Below are positions 58,636 to 64,000 of a stretch of 64,000 nucleotides of DNA, one piece after another. How positions within the stretch are numbered: the stretch's first letter is position 1; every line of letters begins with the position of its first letter. The DNA lies in contig NZ_FTMN01000005.1 in the NCBI RefSeq assembly GCF_900155945.1, positions 62,001 through 126,000 of the forward strand, in the 5' to 3' direction. The DNA is from Marinobacterium stanieri (GTDB lineage: Bacteria; Pseudomonadota; Gammaproteobacteria; Pseudomonadales; Balneatricaceae). Both the position numbers and the translations under genes were made by a program. Under the pieces are notes generated by a model that made no database searches, was not told the origin of the DNA, and saw nothing but the letters and a program-made list of their open reading frames with translations.

Positions 58636-59805
58636 GTGGACTTTACCCAACTGTTAAAAGTAATGGTTGACCGGGGTGCGTCGGATCTTTTTGTGACGGC
58701 TGGTGCGGCGCCATCGATTAAGGTAGATGGTACTCTCCGACCGTTGACTAAAGAAACTTTGAAAGCTAGCCAAACCCGTGCTTTGGTGTACAGCACGATG
58801 AACGACAAACAGCTGGCGGAGTTTGAAGGTACAAACGAGTGTAACTTTGCCATCAGCGCGCCCAGCATCGGCCGTTTCCGTGTCAGTGCGTTCATGCAGC
58901 GCAACTCGCCGGGCATGGTGCTGCGTTCCATCAACACCCATATTCCAAGCATGGATGAGCTGAAACTGCCGAACGTGATCAAGGATCTGTCCATGACCAA
59001 GCGTGGTCTGATCCTGTTTGTCGGTGGTACCTCCACCGGTAAGTCCACCTCACTGGCGTCGATGATCGACTACCGCAACGCCAACCATGCTGGTCATATC
59101 ATCACTATCGAAGATCCGATCGAGTACATTCATAACCACAAGAAGAGCATCATTACCCAGCGTGAAGTGGGGATTGATACCGAATCCTTCGATGTGGCAC
59201 TGAAAAACACCCTGCGTCAGGCACCGGACGTGATCCTGATGGGTGAGATCCGTTCTGCCGAGACCATGAAATACGGTCTGGCCTTCGCGGAAACCGGTCA
59301 CCTCTGTCTGGCCACCCTGCACGCCAACAACGCCAACCAGGCGCTGGACCGTATCATCTCCTTCTTCGGTCCCGAGCATCATGACCAGGTGTGGATGGAC
59401 ATGTCGTTGAACCTCAAGGCGATTGTCGCACAGCAGCTGCTGCCGACCGTGGATGGCAAGGGCCGTCGCGCCGCCATTGAGGTAATGATCAATACACCGC
59501 TGATTCAGGACCATATCCGCAAGGGTGAGGTGCACGAGATCAAGGAAGTAATCAAGAAGTCCACCAACCTGGGCATGCAGACTTTCGACCAGGCCCTGTT
59601 TGCGCTCTACCGCGACGGCGTGATCACATACGAAGTCGCTCTGGCCCACGCCGACTCGGCCAACGACCTGCGCTTGATGATCAAGCTGGATGCGGAAACC
59701 AGCGGCAAGCCGGACTCTAAAGATGAAGATATGCCCAGTTTTACTCTGCAGGATGACGACGACAACTTGAACTTGAAAGGTGAATTGGACGTGAAGGGCA
59801 TGTAG
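58636..59805 (+). CDS. pilU: PilT-dependent retraction ATPase PilU
   Basis: PilT paralogue that assists retraction. The 389 residues have MVDRGASDLFVTAGAAPSIKVDG, Walker A GGTSTGKST, IITIEDPIEYIHNH, GEIRSAETMKYGLAFAETGHLCLATLHANNANQALDRIISFFG, and the longer PilU-type acidic tail ending DDDDNLNLKGELDVKGM. The start is GTG 58636 with AGGAG seven bases before. The first 70-75 codons share the lower G+C of pilT; from about 58860 the composition returns to the local norm. A bidirectional terminator follows. Confidence 0.95.
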   Translation: MDFTQLLKVMVDRGASDLFVTAGAAPSIKVDGTLRPLTKETLKASQTRALVYSTMNDKQLAEFEGTNECNFAISAPSIGRFRVSAFMQRNSPGMVLRSINTHIPSMDELKLPNVIKDLSMTKRGLILFVGGTSTGKSTSLASMIDYRNANHAGHIITIEDPIEYIHNHKKSIITQREVGIDTESFDVALKNTLRQAPDVILMGEIRSAETMKYGLAFAETGHLCLATLHANNANQALDRIISFFGPEHHDQVWMDMSLNLKAIVAQQLLPTVDGKGRRAAIEVMINTPLIQDHIRKGEVHEIKEVIKKSTNLGMQTFDQALFALYRDGVITYEVALAHADSANDLRLMIKLDAETSGKPDSKDEDMPSFTLQDDDDNLNLKGELDVKGM

Positions 59806-59828
59806 CCCTTGCCGCCAATCTAAGCAAC

Positions 59829-59864
59829 AAAAAGGGGAGCCTCCAGTGGAAGCTCCCCTTTTTT
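59829..59864. terminator. Bidirectional terminator between pilU and the pyr operon
   Basis: GGGGAGC (59834-59840) pairs with GCTCCCC (59852-59858), extended by TCC/GGA inside. Five A precede it and six T follow, so it can end both pilU and the convergent pyrC' transcript. Confidence 0.92.
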
Positions 59865-59882
59865 GTCGAACCGGGCTGGCCG

Positions 59883-61157
59883 TTATCGACGGAACACGAT
59901 ACGGCCATCCATCAGGGTGGCGTTAACCTGTCCTTTCAATGTCTGCCCCAGGAAGGGGGTGTTCTTGCCGGCCGAGCGCAGGCTGTCTTCGCTGACAACC
60001 CATTCGGCTTCAGGATCAAACACGCAGACATCAGCTTGGGAGCCGATAGACAGAGTCCCGGCTTCAATGCCCAGAATACGGGCCGGTGCGGCGGTCAGGG
60101 TTTCGATCAGCTGGGGCAGGGCAATCAGCTGTTGTTCCACCAGTGACAGGCTCAGCGGCAGCAGGGTTTCCAGACCGGTCATGCCGGGTTCGGTAGCGGC
60201 AAAAGGTGCCTGCTTGGCAATGGGATCATGTGGCTGGTGGTCGGAACAGATCGCCGAAATGGTGCCGGTGACCAGGCCCTGACGCAGGCCGGCGCGGTCC
60301 AGCTGGCTGCGCAAAGGCGGTTGCAGGTGATAGGCCGCGTTGAAGCCGTTTACGCTCTCGTCGGTCAGCAGCAGGTTCTGGATTGCTACATCGGCGGTCA
60401 CGTCCAGACCACGCTCACGGGCGGCTTCGATCATGCGTACTGAACGTTCACAGGACAGCTGACCAAAGTGTGCGCGTACTCCGGTCTGTTCCACCAGCAG
60501 CAGGCAGCGCGAAACTTCGATGGTTTCCGCCGCTTCCGGAATGCCGTTCAGGCCCAGGCGGGTGGAGGTGGTGTCATCATGCATGCAACCGTTGGTGGCC
60601 AGGGTGCGGTCCTGGGCCTGGAACACCACCAGCAGGTCATGGGTCGCCGCATATTCCAGGCAGCGCAGCAGTGTTTGGCTGCTGCTGAACGGGTTGCGCA
60701 TGTTGGTGAAAGCCACACAGCCGGAGCTGGCCAGGCCATGCAGTGGCGCCAGTTGCTCGCCGTTAAGGCCCTGGGTCAGCGCGCCCATGGGCAGCACGCG
60801 GGTGAAACCCACATCGGCGGCACGGTCCTGAATCATCTCGGCCACCGCGGTGGTTTCTACCACCGGCTGGGTGTCCGGCGTTACCACCAGCGTGGTCACA
60901 CCGCCTGCGGCGGCAGCAGCGCTTTCACTGGCGATGGTGCCCTTGCGGGTCAGGCCCGGCTCACGCAGAGTGGTGCAGAGGTCGATCAGGCCGGGGCAGA
61001 CGATCTGACCGGTGGCATCGATCACCTCGTCGGCACTGAAGCCCGCCGGTGCTTCGCCCAGTGCGGTGATTTCACCGTTCTGAATATACAGGTCTGCGTG
61101 TTCATCCCAGTGCTGGGTCGGGTCGATAACGCGGCCGCCCTGAATTACGATATTCAT
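59883..61157 (-). CDS. pyrC': Dihydroorotase-like PyrC' (catalytically dead ATCase subunit)
   Basis: Amidohydrolase-fold protein of 424 residues next to pyrB. Active dihydroorotases have DxHxH for zinc, but here the site reads [11 protein letters not shown] (His61 to Cys, His63 to Thr). The later HCED site is QAQD (Gln180), and the next His is Gln233; Asp306 in CSDHQPHD remains. In Pseudomonas a similarly inactive PyrC' is a structural partner needed for active, regulated aspartate transcarbamoylase. The same role is inferred here, so a true pyrC should exist elsewhere. It overlaps pyrB by 4 bp. Confidence 0.93.
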   Translation of the reverse strand: MNIVIQGGRVIDPTQHWDEHADLYIQNGEITALGEAPAGFSADEVIDATGQIVCPGLIDLCTTLREPGLTRKGTIASESAAAAAGGVTTLVVTPDTQPVVETTAVAEMIQDRAADVGFTRVLPMGALTQGLNGEQLAPLHGLASSGCVAFTNMRNPFSSSQTLLRCLEYAATHDLLVVFQAQDRTLATNGCMHDDTTSTRLGLNGIPEAAETIEVSRCLLLVEQTGVRAHFGQLSCERSVRMIEAARERGLDVTADVAIQNLLLTDESVNGFNAAYHLQPPLRSQLDRAGLRQGLVTGTISAICSDHQPHDPIAKQAPFAATEPGMTGLETLLPLSLSLVEQQLIALPQLIETLTAAPARILGIEAGTLSIGSQADVCVFDPEAEWVVSEDSLRSAGKNTPFLGQTLKGQVNATLMDGRIVFRR

Positions 61158-62161
61158 GCCTGCTCCTCCGCGTTGTTCTCGCCCTGTTGTGACAGCTGAC
61201 CACTCATCGCTTTGGACATGACCGCCATGCGCACGGCAATACCGTTGGTGACCTGGTCCAGAATCAGGGAGCGCGGGCCATCGGCCACTTCTGACTCGAT
61301 CTCCACACCGCGGTTGATCGGCCCCGGGTGCATGACAACGGCATCCGGCTTGGCATAGGCCAGCTTGTCGCGGTTCAGGCCATACAGCTTGTAGAACTCG
61401 GATTCGCTCGGCAGCAGTGCACTCTGCATGCGCTCTTTCTGCAGACGCAGCATCATGATCACATCCACATCGCGCAGACCCGGTGCCATTTCGGTGTAGA
61501 CCTTCACGCCCAGTGCCTCGATATGACGCGGCAACAGGGTTTTGGGTGCGATCACACGGATCTCGGCGGCGCCCAGTGTACGCAGGGCATGAATCTGGGA
61601 GCGGGCCACACGGGAGTGCAGGATATCGCCGACGATGGCCACTTTCAGCGGCGCAAAGTCACCCTTGTGACGGCGAATGGTGAGCATGTCCAGCATCGCC
61701 TGGGTCGGGTGCGCATGGCGACCGTCACCGGCGTTGATCACCGCCACATTGGGGGTCACGTGCTGGGCGATAAAGTGGGCGGCACCGCTGTCGGAATGGC
61801 GCACCACGAACATGTCGGAGTGCATCGCTTCCAGGGTCATCAGGGTGTCTTTCAGTGTCTCGCCCTTCTTGGTGGAGGAGGTGTTGATGTTCAGGTTCAA
61901 CACGTCCGCGGACAGGCGCTTGGCGGCCAGCTCGAAGGTGGACAGGGTACGGGTACTGTTCTCGAAGAACAGGTTGGCAACGGTCTTGCCGCGCAACAGC
62001 GGGACTTTCTTCACCTGCTGTTGGCTCATGTCGACAAAGGAGTCGGCAGTATCGAGTATCTCGGTCAGCAATTCCTTGGGCAGGCCTTCCGTGGTCAGGA
62101 AGTGGCGCAGCTGTCCGTCGGCGGTCAGCTGAATGCTGTTCGGGTCGTTGGCCTCAAACAT
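61154..62161 (-). CDS. pyrB: Aspartate carbamoyltransferase catalytic subunit PyrB
   Basis: Forms carbamoyl-aspartate, the committed step of pyrimidine synthesis. The 335 residues are longer than E. coli PyrB (311), with the N-terminal extension that in Pseudomonas binds effector nucleotides. Visible are the carbamoyl phosphate site [46 protein letters not shown] and [12 protein letters not shown]. It lies 20 bp after pyrR and overlaps pyrC' (ATGA). No pyrI is present, as expected for the PyrB-PyrC' holoenzyme class. Confidence 0.96.
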   Translation of the reverse strand: MFEANDPNSIQLTADGQLRHFLTTEGLPKELLTEILDTADSFVDMSQQQVKKVPLLRGKTVANLFFENSTRTLSTFELAAKRLSADVLNLNINTSSTKKGETLKDTLMTLEAMHSDMFVVRHSDSGAAHFIAQHVTPNVAVINAGDGRHAHPTQAMLDMLTIRRHKGDFAPLKVAIVGDILHSRVARSQIHALRTLGAAEIRVIAPKTLLPRHIEALGVKVYTEMAPGLRDVDVIMMLRLQKERMQSALLPSESEFYKLYGLNRDKLAYAKPDAVVMHPGPINRGVEIESEVADGPRSLILDQVTNGIAVRMAVMSKAMSGQLSQQGENNAEEQA

Positions 62162-62181
62162 GATGCAGTCTCTTATTCGGT

Positions 62182-62691
62182 TCAGTCGCGCTGGCGGATC
62201 GTCAGCGACAGGGGATCGGGGCCGTTCAGTTTGACCAGCTGGTCCGGGCCCAGGGCCAGGGTGCCGCCGACGACATCGGCCTGAATCGGCAGTTCGCGGC
62301 GTTGCAGGTCCAGCAGGGTAATCAGGGCAACCGAAGCCGGGCGACCGTAGTCGAACAGCTCATTCAGCGCCGCACGGATAGTGCGACCGGTCATGACCAC
62401 GTCGTCGACCAGCAGAATGTTGCGGCCTTCGGTGGCGCAGGGCAGCTGGGTGGGCTGTACCTTGGGATTGATGCCAGCCTGGGTGAAATCGTCGCGGTAA
62501 AAACTGATATCCATGACTCCCAGTGGGCTTTCCAGTTCCAGCTGCTGGTGCAGGCGTTCGGCCAGCCAGACACCACCGGTACGGATGCCGATCATCAAGG
62601 GGTCGTCCAGGTTACGCTGGCTGATCAGGCCACGGGTTTCGCGCGACATCTTGTCGAGCAGCGCGTCAACGCTCAGGGTGCTCGATACCAT
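62182..62691 (-). CDS. pyrR: PyrR bifunctional regulator / uracil phosphoribosyltransferase-like
   Basis: 169-residue phosphoribosyltransferase-fold protein. The PRPP loop is [21 protein letters not shown], with [16 protein letters not shown] and [11 protein letters not shown], typical of PyrR. In Bacillus it attenuates pyr mRNA; in Pseudomonas it is reported to affect pyr expression differently. GGAGG stands before ATG 62691, and the start lies inside the ruvX 3' end (26 bp overlap). Confidence 0.93.
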   Translation of the reverse strand: MVSSTLSVDALLDKMSRETRGLISQRNLDDPLMIGIRTGGVWLAERLHQQLELESPLGVMDISFYRDDFTQAGINPKVQPTQLPCATEGRNILLVDDVVMTGRTIRAALNELFDYGRPASVALITLLDLQRRELPIQADVVGGTLALGPDQLVKLNGPDPLSLTIRQRD

Positions 62692-63148
62692 AAAGGTCCT
62701 CCAGTCGGGTGTGGCTCGGAATGCGGTCGGGTGAATTGAACCAGTCCTGCAGAATCAGCTGGGCGGCCAGTCCGTCCACCGACTCCTGCTTGAAATTGGT
62801 GCCGCCACCGGCGTCCAGATGAATACGCTTGGCTTCGGCCGTGGTGAGGCGTTCGTCGCACAGGAAGCAGGGCAGTTGGTAGCGATCCTGAATGCGGTTG
62901 GCAAACTTGCGTGCCCGGCGTGCCATCTCGCTGATGGTGCCGTCCATATTGAGCGGAATACCGACCACCAGCACATGGGGCTGCCAGTGTTGAATCACGG
63001 CGTCCAGGCTGTCCCAGTCGGGTTTGCCGTCCCGTGCCCGTATGGGGTCAATGGGGTTTGCGCTGGCGGTCAGGCTCTGGCCAATGGCCAAGCCGATGCG
63101 GGTGGTGCCGAAGTCGAACCCCAGCACCAGTTGGGTGTCACTGCTCAT
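62666..63148 (-). CDS. ruvX: Holliday junction resolvase-like RuvX (YqgF)
   Basis: RNase H-fold nuclease-like protein (YqgF/RuvX), linked to pre-16S rRNA 5' end processing. The 160 residues have GFDFGTTRIGLAIG, VGIPLNMDGTISEMARRARKFANRIQ, LCDERLTTAEAKRI and a C-terminal AAQLILQDWFN. It overlaps pyrR by 26 bp and follows algH by 13 bp; the order algH-ruvX-pyrR is conserved. Confidence 0.94.
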   Translation of the reverse strand: MSSDTQLVLGFDFGTTRIGLAIGQSLTASANPIDPIRARDGKPDWDSLDAVIQHWQPHVLVVGIPLNMDGTISEMARRARKFANRIQDRYQLPCFLCDERLTTAEAKRIHLDAGGGTNFKQESVDGLAAQLILQDWFNSPDRIPSHTRLEDLYGIEHPER

Positions 63149-63161
63149 CCGGTCGCTTCTG

Positions 63162-63734
63162 TCAGGCGTGTCCGGCGTGTACCGGCAACAGGTTCAGGTT
63201 GATGCCCAGAGTGGCCGCTGCCGCTTGCAGTCGGTCCTCCAGTGGCAGGTGGAAAAGTATATCCGAATTTGCCGGGCAGCTTAACCAGAGGTTGTCGCGC
63301 AGTTCCTGTTCCAGTTGCTCGGGGCCCCAGCCAGCGTAGCCCAGTGCCACCAGGAATGTATCCGGGCCCTGATCGCGGGCGATGGCTTCAAGGATGTCGA
63401 TGGAGGTGGTCAGGCAGAGCTCGTCATTGATGCTGTGGCTGGAAAGCCATTCCTGTCCGGGCTGCGGCTGGTGCAACACAAAACCGCGGTCATCACGTAC
63501 AGGGCCGCCATTGAAAACAGGTCTGCCGGAATAGAGGCCGGGTTGGTGCTCCAGCTCGAGATGATCCAGCAGGTCACACATGCGGATGCCGCTGGGCTTG
63601 TTGACCACGATGCCCATGGCGCCGTATTCGCTGTGATCGCAGAGATAAACGACGGTTTCAGCAAAGGTGTCGTCCTGCAGGTGCGGCATGGAGATCAGGA
63701 AATGATCGCGCAACGATGTAGGTGGCTGTGTCAT
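63162..63734 (-). CDS. algH: YqgE/AlgH family protein
   Basis: 190-residue member of the UPF0301 (AlgH/YqgE) family. It has FLISMPHLQDDTFAETVVYLCDHSEYGAMGIVVNKPSG near the N-terminus, SGRPVFNGGPVRDDRGFVLHQ, and FLVALGYAGWGPEQLEQELRDNLWLSCPANSDILFHLPLEDR. In Pseudomonas AlgH was tied to alginate regulation; the biochemical role is unclear. ruvX is next downstream and a tonB-like gene lies upstream in the same direction. Confidence 0.94.
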   Translation of the reverse strand: MTQPPTSLRDHFLISMPHLQDDTFAETVVYLCDHSEYGAMGIVVNKPSGIRMCDLLDHLELEHQPGLYSGRPVFNGGPVRDDRGFVLHQPQPGQEWLSSHSINDELCLTTSIDILEAIARDQGPDTFLVALGYAGWGPEQLEQELRDNLWLSCPANSDILFHLPLEDRLQAAAATLGINLNLLPVHAGHA

Positions 63735-63770
63735 GGTCGGGGCTCTGCGTTGCTTGAGTACAGCTTAGGC

Positions 63771-64000
63771 TTAGTACACCCGTGCATGTTTCTCAAATTT
63801 CCAGGTTCGAATAATTTCAAGTCGGTCCACTTTCTTGCGCATTTCCACCGGGAAACTCTGGAAGGGAGACGCCAGTTGCACGATGCGAATGGCGGCATCG
63901 TCCAGCACGGCATGCCCGGATGAACTGAGGATCTCCACGTTGACCACCTTGCCGCTGGCATCCAGTGCCACCAGCATGCGTAACCGGCCCTGGATGCCCC
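63771..64000 (-). CDS. tonB: TonB-family protein, C-terminal part (cut by window edge)
   Basis: The visible 75 or so residues end a TonB C-terminal domain: GIQGRLRMLVALDASGKVVNVEILSSSGHAVLDDAAIRIVQLASPF, then a basic end TWKFEKHARVY. The reading frame continues past base 64000, so the membrane anchor and Pro-rich part are outside. A tonB-like gene in this position before algH is found in Pseudomonas (tonB3, with a reported link to twitching). That fits the nearby pilT/pilU, but the assignment is inference. Confidence 0.85.
   Translation of the reverse strand, partial: GIQGRLRMLVALDASGKVVNVEILSSSGHAVLDDAAIRIVQLASPFQSFPVEMRKKVDRLEIIRTWKFEKHARVY

Noticed and set aside
61328-62284. 318-codon open frame on the plus strand opposite pyrB
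   Set aside because: Antisense shadow of pyrB, with His/Gln/Gly-rich translation.

Overview
The window is a continuous stretch of chromosome from a gammaproteobacterium. Gene families and gene orders are closest to Pseudomonas and its marine relatives: ubiC-ubiA-phoB-phoR, phoU-pstBACS, glnE-ilvE followed by a core-LPS locus ending in msbA-waaA, dapF-DUF484-xerC-yigB, yggS/pilT-pilU, and pyrC'-pyrB-pyrR-ruvX-algH-tonB. An Oceanospirillaceae- or Marinobacterium-like organism would fit, but that is inference. Coding density is high. I saw no tRNA, rRNA, transposase, phage gene or CRISPR array.

Region 1 (1-11.0 kb) is phosphate control. PhoB/PhoR sit beside the ubiquinone genes ubiC/ubiA. After a roughly 0.58 kb repeat-rich gap come phoU, pstB, pstA, pstC and pstS. 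Good Pho boxes lie before phoB, pstC and pstS. PstC and PstA are the long type, with large extracytoplasmic insertions after the first membrane helix (a probable beta-propeller in PstC, a coiled coil in PstA).

Region 2 (11-27.4 kb) is metabolism and transport: a hotdog thioesterase, a DASS/SLC13 anion transporter, ilvD, alanine dehydrogenase, two small membrane proteins, a PepSY-PhoP-PhoQ-like sensory operon, argA, a low-affinity Pit phosphate transporter with its DUF47 partner, a CYTH triphosphatase-like protein overlapping glnE, and ilvE.

Region 3 (27.5-43.8 kb) is the core-LPS/outer glycan locus. It holds an ELM1-like protein, at least five glycosyltransferases of several folds, a YrbL/kinase-fold protein, a polysaccharide pyruvyl transferase, a UDP-glucuronate 4-epimerase, an O-antigen-ligase-like membrane protein, an LpxL-type acyltransferase, UDP-glucose dehydrogenase, MsbA and Kdo transferase WaaA. 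Ugd plus the epimerase would supply UDP-galacturonate. No heptosyltransferase or WaaP-type gene is recognisable, although Pseudomonas carries these at the equivalent position.

Region 4 (43.8-57.5 kb) holds cyaY, a tiny LptM lipoprotein gene, lysA, dapF, DUF484, xerC, yigB, an HBM-type chemoreceptor, hemW, rdgB, a DUF4426 protein, metW, metX, yggU, yggT, proC and yggS. Region 5 (57.5-64 kb) has the twitching ATPases pilT/pilU, then the pyrimidine operon with a dihydroorotase-like PyrC' that has lost its zinc ligands, pyrB, pyrR, ruvX, algH and the 3' part of a tonB-like gene cut by the window edge. pilT and the first part of pilU have lower G+C and different codon choice from their neighbours.
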